Made by a program: the position numbers and the translations under genes. A stretch of 64,000 nucleotides of DNA from CAVZOY01 sp963777095 (GTDB taxonomy: Bacteria; Actinomycetota; Actinomycetes; Mycobacteriales; Geodermatophilaceae). This document shows positions 9,390 to 18,807 of the stretch, one piece after another. The DNA is taken from NCBI GenBank assembly GCA_963777095.1, contig CAVZOY010000006.1, positions 1,054,001 to 1,118,000 on the forward strand. Direction: 5' to 3'. The notes under the pieces are model-generated. The model had not been told where the DNA came from, searched no databases, and saw only the letters and a list, made by a program, of their open reading frames with translations. Numbering within the stretch: position 1 is the stretch's first letter; every line of letters starts with the position of its first letter.

Positions 9390-10586
9390 TCAGAGACCGT
9401 TGCGGCGGGCCACCTCGCCGAGCCAGGCGAGGCTGGGCTTCGGCGTCCGGGCGAAGGTCGTCCGGTCCACGGCCACCAGGCCGAAGGTGGGCCGGTAGCC
9501 GAGCATCCACTCGAAGTTGTCGAGCAGGCTCCAGTGCACGTAGCCGCGCACGTCGGCGCCGCCCGCGATCGCGTCGGCCAGACCCTGCAGCGCGTCGGTG
9601 GTGAACCGGATGCGCTGCTCGTCGTCGGCCGTGGCGATGCCGTTCTCGGTGACGAGGATCGGCGTGCCGGGCAGCATCTCGGACGCCCGGGTGACCGCCG
9701 CGCCGAGCGCCTGCGGCCGGTACTCCATGCCGTGGGCGAGCGTCTGCAGCTCGGGGGCCGGGGCGACCAGGCCGTCGGCGTCGAACCGGGCGGACGTGTA
9801 GACCTGCAGGCCGACCCAGTCGTCGCCGTCGGCCGCCGCGAGGAACTGGTCCTCGAACGCGGCGCGCTCCTCGCGCATGCGGTCCTCGCCGCCGGCCTCC
9901 GCGATGTGCTCGCGGCCGATCAGCGTCATCCCGGTCGGCGGTGCGCCGGCGCCGCGGAGCACCTCGCGCATCCGGCCGTGCAGGCCCAGCAGCGCGTCGG
10001 TGACTCCCTGGTCGGGGCGGGGCAGGCCCTTGATCTCCTCGCCGCGGCGGGCCATCGCGCCCATCACCGGCTGGGCGGCCATGAGGTTCGGCTCGTTGAT
10101 CGTCGCGACGTACCCGGCGTCGCGGAGCGCCGGCGCCGCGAACTCGGTGAACCGGGCGAGCCGGTCACCCGCCTTCGGACCGGTCCAGCCGCCGTCGTGC
10201 AGCAGCCAGCGGGGCATCGTGAAGTGCACCAGCGTGACGATCGGCGTGAGCCCGCGCTCGCGGCAGCCGTCGACGATCCGCCGGTAGTGGTCGAGGGCGG
10301 CGCGGGAGAACTCGCCCTCGGCGGGCTCGATCCGGCTCCACTCGAGGCTGAACCGGTAGGTGTTCAGGCCCGCCGCGGCCACGAGGTCGAGGTCCTCGGG
10401 CCACCGGTGGTAGGAGTCGCAGGCGTCGCCGCTGGGCTCGGCGAACGGCGAGTGCTCGGCGTTCTCGAGCTCCCAGTGGTCGTTGTTGACGTTGCCGCCC
10501 TCGACCTGGTGGGCCGCGGTGGCCGCCCCCCACAGGAAGCCGTCGGGGAAGTCGGCGGGAGGGTGGGGGAGCGGCTCAGCGGTCAT
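9390..10586 (-). CDS. Beta-glucosidase, glycoside hydrolase family 1
   Basis: A 398-residue GH1 enzyme, a little shorter than the usual 430-480. The general acid/base is Glu165 in TINEPN and the nucleophile is Glu314 in ILVTENGIA. The N-terminal FLWGAATAAHQVEGG and the tryptophans of HWSLLDNFEW are also canonical. There is no signal peptide, so it acts on imported glucosides. It overlaps the upstream FAD monooxygenase by 4 nt (ATGA), so the two are made together. That pairing links sugar removal with oxidation of the aglycone. Confidence 0.92.
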   Translation of the reverse strand: MTAEPLPHPPADFPDGFLWGAATAAHQVEGGNVNNDHWELENAEHSPFAEPSGDACDSYHRWPEDLDLVAAAGLNTYRFSLEWSRIEPAEGEFSRAALDHYRRIVDGCRERGLTPIVTLVHFTMPRWLLHDGGWTGPKAGDRLARFTEFAAPALRDAGYVATINEPNLMAAQPVMGAMARRGEEIKGLPRPDQGVTDALLGLHGRMREVLRGAGAPPTGMTLIGREHIAEAGGEDRMREERAAFEDQFLAAADGDDWVGLQVYTSARFDADGLVAPAPELQTLAHGMEYRPQALGAAVTRASEMLPGTPILVTENGIATADDEQRIRFTTDALQGLADAIAGGADVRGYVHWSLLDNFEWMLGYRPTFGLVAVDRTTFARTPKPSLAWLGEVARRNGL

Positions 10587-12226
10587 CGGGTGCTCTCCTG
10601 CAGGTCGGCGGACGAAGGCACGGGGACGCCGGTCACCCGGCCGAGCAGCGCGACGGCGTCGTCGCACGACGAGCCGCGCCAGGCGACGTGCTGGTCGGGG
10701 CGGACGAGCACCAGGTCGGCGCCGTACAGCGGCCGCAGCCGGGGCAGGTGCGCCAGGTCGACGACCGTCAGCGGGACGCCGGCCTTGGACGCCGCGTCGG
10801 CCAGCGGGCACTCGGACGGGCCGGGCGCGAGGCGCAGCAGCGTGAAGCCGTCGCCGAGCAGGTCGAACAGCGAGGAGCCGTCCGGCAGCCAGGCGTGGGG
10901 GAGGCGTGCGCCGGGGTGGGCGGAGGGGCGGTAGTCGGGGATCGACGGCTCCGGCGCCGCCGTGCCGTCCGGGACGACGACGGGGGAGCCGGCGTAGTCG
11001 TAGCCCAGCACGAGCCCGAGGCTGTGGAACTCGGGGTCCTTGACCTGCACGGTCTCGGCGACCCGGGCCCGCAGCGCCTCGCCGGCCGGGCCCTCGTCGT
11101 CCAAGGCCGGGTCGGCGAAGGAGGGGGCGAGGAAGGCGTCCTGCGCGCCGGCGGCGGCGATCGTGCGCTCGGCGATCGGACGGCGCTCTGCCTCGTAGCT
11201 GTCGAGCAGGGCGGGACCGGCCCAGCCCTGCAGGACGGCGGCGAGCTTCCAGGCGATGTTGACGGCGTCGCCGACGCAGGTGTTGAAGCCGTGCCCGCCC
11301 CACGGCGGGTTGAGGTGGGCGGCGTCGCCGACGAGGAAGGTGCGCTCGCCGCGGTAGCGGTCGGCCAGCAGCATGCGCGCCGACCACGGGTCGGTGGCCA
11401 GCACCTCGACGTCGATGTCGGCGCCGGCGAGGGTCCGCACGAACGCGGCGGGGTCGAGGCCGTCCACGGGGGTGTCGATGCCCTGGACGATCGCCCACCA
11501 CGTGCCGTCGAGGTCCAGCCGGCCCATGAGCCCGCCGAGCTCCGCGCCGATGACCCAGTAGTGGATGCCGTGGGCGCACAGCGGCTTCTCGTCCAGCGCG
11601 CGCGACCGGAAGGTGATGCTCAGGTTCGGCACCGTCCCCGAGGAGCCCTCGTAGTTCGCGCCGATGGCGGGCCGGCTGATGCTCCAGCCGCCGTCGCAGC
11701 CGAGCAGCCAGTCGGCGGTCAGCCGGTGCGGCTCGCCGTCGGGCGACTCCAGGACGGCGTGCACCTCGCCGGGGCCGTCGATGACGGAGGCGACCCGCCA
11801 GCCGATGAGCAGCCGGACCGTCGGCAGCTCGGCGGCCGCCTCGCGCAGCACCTCCTCGACGACGTTCTGCGGCACCTGCTGGCCCGGCTCAGCGGCGATG
11901 TCGCGGTGCTCGGTCCACAGCCCGAAGGCGTTCTCGAACCGGGTGATCTCCTGCCCGAAGAGGCCGGTGCAGAAGACGACGTCCTGGGCGTGCTCGACGG
12001 GCAGCGGCGCCGCGGCGCGCAGCCGCTCGGCCAGGCCCCAGCGCCGCAGGTGCTCCATCGTGCGCGCGTTCGTGGTCTTCGCCCGGGGACGGAGCGGGTC
12101 GAGGGCCGTCCGGGGCTCGACCACGAGCACCTCGATCCCGCGGCGGCCGAGCTCGATGGCGGCGGCCAGTCCGCTGGGCCCGCCGCCCGCGATCAGCACG
12201 GGCACCCGGGTCGGGACGTCGGTCAT
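10583..12226 (-). CDS. FAD-dependent aromatic monooxygenase
   Basis: A 547-residue group A flavoprotein hydroxylase of the MhpA/PheA/resorcinol-hydroxylase type. Visible parts are the ADP-binding GxGxxG (VLIAGGGPSGLAAAIELGRR), the DG motif region (LLGCDGGWSISR), the FAD ribityl-binding GD motif (RTFLVGDAAHLNPPWGG) and a thioredoxin-like C-terminal domain. It would hydroxylate a phenolic ring using NAD(P)H and O2. AGGAG precedes the ATG. An IclR-type site lies 139 nt upstream, and the GH1 gene follows with overlap. Substrate not proven; a phloroglucinol- or protocatechuate-type ring is suggested by the neighbours. Confidence 0.9.
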   Translation of the reverse strand: MTDVPTRVPVLIAGGGPSGLAAAIELGRRGIEVLVVEPRTALDPLRPRAKTTNARTMEHLRRWGLAERLRAAAPLPVEHAQDVVFCTGLFGQEITRFENAFGLWTEHRDIAAEPGQQVPQNVVEEVLREAAAELPTVRLLIGWRVASVIDGPGEVHAVLESPDGEPHRLTADWLLGCDGGWSISRPAIGANYEGSSGTVPNLSITFRSRALDEKPLCAHGIHYWVIGAELGGLMGRLDLDGTWWAIVQGIDTPVDGLDPAAFVRTLAGADIDVEVLATDPWSARMLLADRYRGERTFLVGDAAHLNPPWGGHGFNTCVGDAVNIAWKLAAVLQGWAGPALLDSYEAERRPIAERTIAAAGAQDAFLAPSFADPALDDEGPAGEALRARVAETVQVKDPEFHSLGLVLGYDYAGSPVVVPDGTAAPEPSIPDYRPSAHPGARLPHAWLPDGSSLFDLLGDGFTLLRLAPGPSECPLADAASKAGVPLTVVDLAHLPRLRPLYGADLVLVRPDQHVAWRGSSCDDAVALLGRVTGVPVPSSADLQESTR

Positions 12227-12345
12227 CGGATCTCCTGTCGTCTGGGCAGCGCGCCGCCGTACGGGCAGGCGTTCCGGACCGCGCCGGGCGGCGGAACGTC
12301 GCTCCGTCGTCCCCCTCAGCGCCTGATCAGCATCCGTGGCGGGCG

Positions 12346-14252
12346 TCACTCTCCCGAAGGCCGTTGCCATTGGCCGGAAGGGGGATCGGACCGAGTCAGA
12401 ACGGGATGTCGGGATCCGGTGCTGCGCTGCGGGGTCGCCAGTTGCGGAGCGCCTCGAGGGTCCGACCGGTTCGTCGTCGCCGGCGGGCGCGGGCGGGGGG
12501 TGCCGGGCCGACACGCGCTGACCGGCGCGTCGTCGGTTCCGACGGCCGGCGGATACGTGGTCACGGTGCATCCGCCGGGCAGCGTCCACACCAGCCCGCC
12601 GCGCTCGTCGCGGCGCAGTCGCCAGCCGGGCGCCTGGTGGGAGAGCCGATGGTGGAACTCGCACAGGCAGGCGAGGTTGTCGTGTGCGGTGGGGCCGTGC
12701 GGGTGCGGGGTCTGGTGGTCCAGGTCGGCACAGCGGGCGCGGGCGCGACAACCGGGGAACCGACACCGCCGGTCCCGCAGCTTCACGAACCGGGCCAGGG
12801 GGTCCGTGGGCTCGTACGCATCGGTGGCCGGTGGTGGACCGAGCCCGCGGCCGGCGGTCGCGGCCTGCCGTAGCTCGAGGGCATCGGTGAGCGCGAGGAG
12901 CGAGCCCGACAGCTGGTCGGCCAGCGCGATGTGCGGACGGTGCGCCAGCGCGGTACCGGTGAGTCGGTGCGCCGCCAGCAGACGCTCGAGCGCTTCCTGG
13001 CGCTGGGCCCGGACAGCGGCCATCCGAGTGAAGAGATCAGCACGTGGGGCCGGCTCCGCGACCGCAGCGGCGAGGTCGGCGGCGGCAGCCGCCTCGTCGG
13101 CCTCCAGCGCCGCGATCCGCTCCTCGAGCGCGGCGTCGCCGTGCACCGGCGCGGTCTCCGACCAGTCGACGGACGCTCCGTCGTCCGGAACGGATACCGG
13201 TGTCGGCGCCGGGTCCGGTCGGGGCATCAGGCCCAAGGTGTGGGCCAGCTCCCGCACCAACGAGGCGGGCACCAGGTCGCCGTCGACCTCGCCCGGCTCG
13301 TCGGCGCCGGGCCCGGTGCCGGTCAGCGTGTCCACCCCCGCGACGACGGTCAGGGCGACCTGCACCGCCGGCCGGTCGCCGTGCGGGCGCAGGACCAGGT
13401 CGGCCAGGCAGTCGGCCCTCCGCTCGTCGAGGCTGCGCGGATCGCGGTGGCCGTCTTCGTCGACCTCGCACGCCCGGGCGTACACGGTGAGCGCCTCGTG
13501 GCAGGAGCGGGCGAGCGGTCCGGGCAGGTGTGCGGCCAGGGTGGCCATCCCGTCGTCGTCGGCGTACAGGGCGACCTTGCGGCCCTTCGCCGCCGCGACC
13601 AACCGGCGCAGCGCGGCGGCCGCGTCGTGCTTGGCGATCAGCCGCCGCACGCGGGACCGCAGGTTGTCCACGGTCTGGCTGCCGGCGCGCTCCAGCGCCG
13701 CGGCCTCGATCTCGGCGCGCTTCTCGTCGCTGACCGGTTGGAGCAGGTCGACCAGGGTGCGCGCGTGCGCCGGGCTGATCTGCGCTGCCTCGAGTGCGGC
13801 GAGCGTGGCCGGCAGCTGCTCGGCCAGCACGACCGCCTCCTCCAGCCGGGTCTGGGCGGCACGCTGCGGCAGCCGCAGCCGGGCGGCCACCTCCGCGACG
13901 GCCCACTCGCTCACCGGTGCCAGCCCCGCGGGCCGGGCGGCGCGGGTCGCCGCCGACGCGGCTCCCTTCTCGCCCGGCTGCCGGTCCCACGACGACGGCC
14001 GACAGCGGGCGAAGGCGGCCAGCTCCCGCACCTGCGCGGCGGTGGCCCGGGCCACCACCCCTCCAGTTCGGCGACCGCGTCCAGATGCCCGGCGCCGGTC
14101 TCCAGCAGCCGCGCACGCGGGTCCAGCGGAGCGCCGGCATGTCCCCGCCGAGCCTCGAGATCGACGATCACCACGCAGGGAGCCGGCACCGTCCGGATCA
14201 CCGGCATGCTCGCGCGCTCGTCGAGCACGGCGAGCAGACGGCCTTCGAACAT
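12346..14252 (-). CDS. DUF222/HNH endonuclease domain protein, one frameshift
   Basis: Large actinobacterial protein (about 635 residues) of the REP13E12-like type. It has an N-terminal DUF222 helical region, an acidic middle, and a C-terminal HNH nuclease domain with CRFPGC, then DLDHQTPHPHG, then NLACLCEFHHRLSH. The ATG at 14250-14252 starts MFEGRLLAVLDERAS, the usual family beginning. A C run at 14058-14061 breaks the frame and is one base short for the expected reading. These genes are multicopy in actinobacteria and of unknown role. It stands alone between two halves of the aromatic gene set. Confidence 0.82.
12365..12379. promoter_or_regulatory. Predicted IclR-type operator, site 1
   Basis: TGCCATTGGCCGGAA, one of four matches to TKCC-ATTG-RNC-GGMA in this window. 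It lies about 139 nt upstream of the FAD monooxygenase start and inside the last codons of the HNH gene. Confidence 0.55.
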
Positions 14253-14313
14253 GTGTTCGAGTCTAGGTGAACCGGGGCGGCCCGGCAAGGCCTGTGGACG
14301 GCGAATCCCCTGG

Positions 14314-15567
14314 TCAGCCGCGCGGCCGCCGCTCCTGCCACTGCCGGATCCACGCACGTCCGTAGTCGTTGCCGTGCGGCGTGCGCAGCACCGTGTGCAC
14401 GTGGAACGGCTTCGGGGTGTCGTAGTCGAGGAAGACGCCGCAGTGGTGGTCGAGCTCGGCGATCACGACCGGTGACTGGATCCGGTAGTAGAAGACGTCG
14501 CCCTCCGAATGCCCGCCGATCCAGGAGAACCAGGTCTCGCCCAGGTGCTCCCGGATCTCGCGCATGCGCGCGCGACGCGGGCCTTCGGGGAGCAGCCGGA
14601 CGAACTCCTCGACCGTGGCGAGGACGAGATCCTGCGCCCCGGCGGGCATGTCGGCGACCCGGATGCCCTCGGGCGGGATGACGCGGTTGTCCTGGAAGGC
14701 GCCGGCCAGGTGCCGCTCGTCGCCGGGGTGGACCCGCCCCTCCGGCATCGCCGGGTCGACCATCTGCTCGTAGACGGTGGCCGCGCGGCGCTGCTCCTCC
14801 GGAAGGGCGGCCATGATCGCCGTCCCCAGCCGGATCCGTTCGTCGAAGACGCCGGAGATGCCCGCGTGCGGGCCCTCGTCGATCTCGTCTGGCTCGGCCC
14901 CGAGGAACACCGGGCTGAGCACCATCCGACCCTCGACGACCAGGCAGTTCAGCGCGCAGTGGTGCCCGAAGAGCTGCCAGCCCCAGGGCGCGCGCAGATC
15001 GGGGTCGCCGTACAGGGCGATGTTGTAGCTGAACTCGCCGAGCACCGACTCGAGGCCGACGACCTCGCCGAGGAAGCCGTTGATCAGCATCATCGCGTGC
15101 GCGAGCTCGTGCCCCTCGGGGCTCAGCGAGGCCCGGACCAGATCGAGCGCCTTCTCGCGCACGGCGACCGGCTGGAACTCCAGGCGCAGGCCGGTGTCGA
15201 ACTGCAGGAACTCGGGGTTGGCCCAGGTCTGCCACTCGGGGGCGTCGACGGCGTGCGTGATCCGCGCGCGGCCGTCGTCGTCCAGGGCGGCGAGCAGGTC
15301 GCGCGCGGCGGCGACCATCGCCTCGACGGGCGCCTCCTCACCGGGCTCGGCCGGCGTCAGGTCGTACAGCCCCTCGCGGAGCGTGCCGTCCTCGGTGACG
15401 CCGCGGAACTCGTTCAGGTACAGCGGCGTCCAGCCCTCGACCAGCCCGCCGGTGAAGGTGCCGGGCCGCCGGGCGGCCTCGCGGTAGGCGTAGGCGTCCA
15501 GGCCCCGGACCCCCGCCAGCCGCGGATGGTCGGAGGGGAAGAGGTACTGGCGGAACTCGGCGGACAC
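14314..15567 (-). CDS. DUF3500 protein of unknown function
   Basis: A 417-residue intact protein from a GTG start, matching what I know as the DUF3500 family. Conserved-looking blocks are LYLNEFRGV, the histidine-rich centre WGWQLFGHHCALNCLVV, then SPVFLGAEP, and near the C-terminus ELDHHCGVFLDYDTP. The clustered His and Cys pairs suggest metal binding, which is inference. It is the last gene of a tight operon: its GTG lies 2 nt past the FAH gene's stop. The neighbours make a role in aromatic or glycoside breakdown likely. No function is asserted. Confidence 0.75.
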   Translation of the reverse strand: MSAEFRQYLFPSDHPRLAGVRGLDAYAYREAARRPGTFTGGLVEGWTPLYLNEFRGVTEDGTLREGLYDLTPAEPGEEAPVEAMVAAARDLLAALDDDGRARITHAVDAPEWQTWANPEFLQFDTGLRLEFQPVAVREKALDLVRASLSPEGHELAHAMMLINGFLGEVVGLESVLGEFSYNIALYGDPDLRAPWGWQLFGHHCALNCLVVEGRMVLSPVFLGAEPDEIDEGPHAGISGVFDERIRLGTAIMAALPEEQRRAATVYEQMVDPAMPEGRVHPGDERHLAGAFQDNRVIPPEGIRVADMPAGAQDLVLATVEEFVRLLPEGPRRARMREIREHLGETWFSWIGGHSEGDVFYYRIQSPVVIAELDHHCGVFLDYDTPKPFHVHTVLRTPHGNDYGRAWIRQWQERRPRG

Positions 15568-15568
15568 G

Positions 15569-16417
15569 TCAGGCCTTCCTGGCGTCGTTGCCGACGATCG
15601 GGTTGCGCAGGACGCCGAGCCGGTCGACCTCGACCTCCACGACGTCGCCGGGCTGCAGCAGCCACGGCGGCGTCCGGGCGTAGCCGACGCCGGACGGCGT
15701 GCCCGTGGCGAGCAGGTCGCCGGGGCGCAGCGTGAAGGTGTGCGAGATCAGCGAGAGCGTGTCGCCGACGGGATAGACCATCTCGTCGGTCGAGCCGTCC
15801 TGGACGACCTCGCCGTTCACGCGGGTCCGCACCCGGAGGCCGTCGCGCAGATCGCCGACCTCGGCGGCGGGCACGATCGGCCCGAGCGGGCCGGAGCGGT
15901 CGCCGTTCTTGCCCAGGATCCACTGGCTGGTGAGCTTCTGTGCGCGCCGCGAGGTCAGGTCGTTGAACGTCGAGTAGCCGACGACGGCGGCCAGGGCATC
16001 GTCGGGATCGGCGTCGACCAGCGTGCGGCCGACGTAGGCGACGATCTCGCCCTCCCAGTCGAGGCCGTCCTCGTTGGCGGGGACGGGCACCTCGGCGCCG
16101 TCGACGGTGAGCGACGCCGTCCAGCGGGCGAACAGGGTCGGGTGCGGCGGGAGCTCCTGGTCCTTGAAGGTGCCCTCGGCGACGTGCTTGAGGTAGTTGA
16201 GCCCGATGCAGACCACCCGGGCGCCGGGCAGGACCGGTGGCACGCGCTCGACGGTCTCCAGCGGCACGGTCGGGCCGGCCGGCTCGCGCGACAGGGCCGC
16301 GGCGGCGTCGGACCAGAACTCCTCGAGCCCCGTCAGGACGGTGACCTGCGTGCCGTCGTCCGACAGGGCGGCGACCTCCACCGGTCCGCCGTCCCGGCGG
16401 ATGCCCACGATCCTCAT
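15569..16417 (-). CDS. Fumarylacetoacetate hydrolase (FAH) family protein
   Basis: A 282-residue FAH-superfamily enzyme. The active-site loop GLNYLKHVAEG and the metal ligands around DWEGEIVAYVG are present, as are SQWILGKNGD and the C-terminal GDLLATGTPSGVG. Such enzymes hydrolyse or isomerise acylpyruvates late in ring-cleavage pathways. It overlaps the hydrolase gene upstream by 4 nt (ATGA) and is followed after 1 nt by DUF3500. It probably cleaves a ring-opened product of the aglycone. Frame intact. Confidence 0.9.
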   Translation of the reverse strand: MRIVGIRRDGGPVEVAALSDDGTQVTVLTGLEEFWSDAAAALSREPAGPTVPLETVERVPPVLPGARVVCIGLNYLKHVAEGTFKDQELPPHPTLFARWTASLTVDGAEVPVPANEDGLDWEGEIVAYVGRTLVDADPDDALAAVVGYSTFNDLTSRRAQKLTSQWILGKNGDRSGPLGPIVPAAEVGDLRDGLRVRTRVNGEVVQDGSTDEMVYPVGDTLSLISHTFTLRPGDLLATGTPSGVGYARTPPWLLQPGDVVEVEVDRLGVLRNPIVGNDARKA

Positions 16418-17346
16418 GACTCTCCTGTCGTCGGGCGGCGGACGCCGAGCCGGCGGCGGAGGACGTCGACCGTGCGGTCGAAGGCCTGCGCAGCGGTTCC
16501 GGGTGCGCCCAGCCACATGTGGTCGGCGTCCTCGTACACGTCGAGCTCCACCTCTCCCCCGGCCTCGACGAGCGCGGCGTACAGCCGCTCGCTCTGCACG
16601 CAGGGCACGAACCGGTCCGCCGCCCCGTGCAGGAGCAGGAACGGCGGGGCGGCGGGGGAGACGTGGGTGAGCGGGCTCGCCTGCGCTGCGACGTCGGGCC
16701 GCGAGCCCGGGGTTCCGCCCAGCAGCTGTGCCTCGCGGGTGGTGGCGTCCGCCGGGTCCGTTCCGGCGTCCACGGCGAAGCCGACCAGGTCGCTCGGCGC
16801 GTACCAGGCAGCGACGGCGAGGACCTCGCTCGACGGGCCCGTCACGCCGACGTCTCCCTCGAGCGACGGGTCGCCGGCCGTCAGGCCGAGCAGCGACGCG
16901 AGGTGACCGCCGGCGGACTCGCCCCACACGGCGATCAGGTGCGGGTCGACGCCCAGCTCACCGGCGCGGGCGCGCAGCCAGCGGACGGCGGCCTTGGCGT
17001 CGTGCAGCTGCGCCGGCCAGGCGGCCTCGCCGGAGAGCCGGTAGTCGGCACTGGCGACGGCGATGCCGGCCTGCGCCATCCGCTCGAACGGCATCGGGTC
17101 CTGGCCGGCGAACATCGGTCCGACGCCGCTGCGGCTGCCGAGCCGCCAGCCGCCGCCGTGCAGGAAGAGCACGAGCGGGACCGGTCCGTTCCCCGCCGCC
17201 GGGAGCCAGAGGTCGAGTTCGAGCGGGCGGACGCCGGGGATCGCGGCGAACGCGACGCCGGGGACGAGGCGGACACCCCCTGCCGCCGGCCGGGCCGGCG
17301 GCAGGGGGGCGTCGTGGGCGGGCGGGAGCGGTGCCGGAGGGGTCAC
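16414..17346 (-). CDS. Alpha/beta hydrolase, acetyl-esterase type
   Basis: A 310-residue esterase of the hormone-sensitive-lipase/BD-FAE type. The oxyanion-hole motif HGGGW is at residues 63-67, the nucleophile Ser144 in WGESAGGHLA, the acid probably the Asp of HGAADRFVP, and the histidine that of DADHMW. No signal peptide. It starts 1 nt inside the end of the cupin gene (4-nt overlap). In a quercetinase pathway the dioxygenase product is an aromatic ester (depside) that needs a hydrolase; this enzyme could do that, which is inference. Confidence 0.87.
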   Translation of the reverse strand: MTPPAPLPPAHDAPLPPARPAAGGVRLVPGVAFAAIPGVRPLELDLWLPAAGNGPVPLVLFLHGGGWRLGSRSGVGPMFAGQDPMPFERMAQAGIAVASADYRLSGEAAWPAQLHDAKAAVRWLRARAGELGVDPHLIAVWGESAGGHLASLLGLTAGDPSLEGDVGVTGPSSEVLAVAAWYAPSDLVGFAVDAGTDPADATTREAQLLGGTPGSRPDVAAQASPLTHVSPAAPPFLLLHGAADRFVPCVQSERLYAALVEAGGEVELDVYEDADHMWLGAPGTAAQAFDRTVDVLRRRLGVRRPTTGES

Positions 17347-17906
17347 TCCTGAGCGCCGGACCAGTCGTAGTCCCTCCCCAGGAACTGCATGTCGTGCTGC
17401 TCGGCGGCGGCCTGCATCCGGGGGAAGTCGGGAATGAACGGCGGCTGCTGCGACGTCGGCCGGTCGCAGGGCGTGCCCATGGTCTGGAAGAAGCGCTCGA
17501 AGCCGCCGGTGGCGGTGCCGAGGATCCGGGCCGACTCCTCGACCTGGTAGGCGTGGGCCAGACCGGAGGGGACGAAGCCGAAGTCACCCGGCTCGAGGAG
17601 CTGCGACCGCTTGGTGCCGTCCCGGTCCTCGATGTAGACGCGGACCTTGCCCTCGACGATGTAGAACGTCTCGTGGGTGTCGGCGTGCTTGTGCGCCGGG
17701 ATGAGCTGCCCCTTCGGCGCCTCGCTGTGGAAGACGCCGAACTGGCCCTCGGTCTCCTCGCCGCTGAGCAGCACCGTGAAGAGGTCGCCGAAGAGCATGG
17801 CGTGCTCGCCCTCCCCGCGCTTCAGGAAGAAGGCCTCCGGCTTACCGGGGAGCAGGCCCTTCCACTGCGGGCCCTTCTCCGGGTCGATCAGGTACTCGAA
17901 GCTCAT
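17343..17906 (-). CDS. Monocupin dioxygenase, quercetinase (QueD) type
   Basis: A 187-residue single-domain cupin. Metal ligands are His72, His74 and Glu79 in AHKHADTHETFYIVEG and His118 in VPSGLAHAY, i.e. the H-x-H-x4-E...H pattern. Length, ligand spacing and the flanking blocks (FFLKRGEGEHAMLFGD, then TGGFERFF) agree with the monocupin quercetin 2,3-dioxygenase QueD known from Streptomyces sp. FLA. That enzyme opens the flavonol C ring with release of CO. It is first gene of an operon with an esterase, FAH hydrolase and DUF3500. IclR-type site 2 lies 72 nt upstream. Other cupin substrates remain possible. Confidence 0.8.
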   Translation of the reverse strand: MSFEYLIDPEKGPQWKGLLPGKPEAFFLKRGEGEHAMLFGDLFTVLLSGEETEGQFGVFHSEAPKGQLIPAHKHADTHETFYIVEGKVRVYIEDRDGTKRSQLLEPGDFGFVPSGLAHAYQVEESARILGTATGGFERFFQTMGTPCDRPTSQQPPFIPDFPRMQAAAEQHDMQFLGRDYDWSGAQE

Positions 17907-17977
17907 GTCTGCTCCCGGTTCGGGTCGGCGGTGATCGGACGAGCATCGGTGACGCGGGTCACCGGCCCCCAGGCTGC

Positions 17978-17992
17978 TGCCATTGAGCGGAA
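17978..17992. promoter_or_regulatory. Predicted IclR-type operator, site 2
   Basis: TGCCATTGAGCGGAA in the 132-bp divergent region between the cupin operon (minus) and the DapA-type gene (plus), so it could control both. Confidence 0.65.
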
Positions 17993-18038
17993 AGCATCCT
18001 CCGTGCCCGGACGGTCGCGGCGTAGCAGGATGCGCGGC

Positions 18039-18800
18039 ATGGCTCTCTTCACCGGGGTCGGCGTCGCCCTGGTCACCCTGTTCTCCGAGGACGAGGAGCT
18101 GGAGGCGAAGGCGACCGCCGACCTCGCTGCCCGGCTGGTGGACCTCGGCGTCGCTGCTGTCCTCGTGGCGGGGACGACGGGGGAGGCCGCGACGCTGACG
18201 CACGACGAGCGCGACGACCTCGTCGGCGCCGTTCGCGCGGCCCTGCCCCAGGCGGTGCCGGTCATCGCCGGGACCGGCGGGCCGACGGGCCGGCAGGCCG
18301 CCGACCTCACCGAGCGCGCCTTCGCCGCCGGGGCGGACGCGGTCCTGGCCCTCTCGCCGCCCGGCGTCGCCGACCCGCGGTCGTACTACGAGCGGGTCGC
18401 TGCCGCCGCGGCAGGGCCGCTGCTGGCCTACCACCTCCCGAGGACGTCCGCGCCGGGCATCCCCGTCGACCTGCTGCGCGACCTGCCGGTGGCCGGGCTC
18501 AAGGACTCCAGCGGCGACGCCGCCCGGCTGCTGCACGAGCGCGACGTCTTCGCCGGCGACCTGTGGACCGGCGCGGCGTCCCTGATCACGCTCAGCGGTG
18601 CCGTCGGCGCCGCGGGTGCGCTGGTCGCGATGGCCAACGTCGCGCCCGAGGACTGCGTCGCGGCCTTTTCCGGCGACGGTGCGGCCCAGGTGCGGCTCGC
18701 CGCCCTGGACCGCACCGCCTCGCTCGACTTCCCGGCCGGCTACAAGCGCGCCGTCGCCGACCGGTTCGGCGGCTCCGCGGTTTCCCGCGTCGGGAGCTGA
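18039..18800 (+). CDS. Dihydrodipicolinate synthase (DapA)-family aldolase
   Basis: A 253-residue class I lyase of the DHDPS/N-acetylneuraminate lyase family. The Schiff-base lysine is Lys155 in AGLKDSSGD, the catalytic tyrosine Tyr131 in LLAYHLPR, and the pyruvate-binding motif GTTGEAATLT is intact. AGGA precedes the ATG; an in-frame ATG 9 nt earlier is possible. It is divergent from the cupin operon across IclR-type site 2, which points to a catabolic role, such as splitting a hydroxy-oxo acid to pyruvate, and not to lysine synthesis. Substrate is inference. Confidence 0.85.
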   Translation: MALFTGVGVALVTLFSEDEELEAKATADLAARLVDLGVAAVLVAGTTGEAATLTHDERDDLVGAVRAALPQAVPVIAGTGGPTGRQAADLTERAFAAGADAVLALSPPGVADPRSYYERVAAAAAGPLLAYHLPRTSAPGIPVDLLRDLPVAGLKDSSGDAARLLHERDVFAGDLWTGAASLITLSGAVGAAGALVAMANVAPEDCVAAFSGDGAAQVRLAALDRTASLDFPAGYKRAVADRFGGSAVSRVGS

Positions 18801-18807
18801 CGCCCGG

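Noticed and set aside
10688..14266. Open frame of almost 1200 codons on the plus strand
   Set aside because: Shadow of the FAD monooxygenase and HNH genes; no recognisable domain and no ribosome site.
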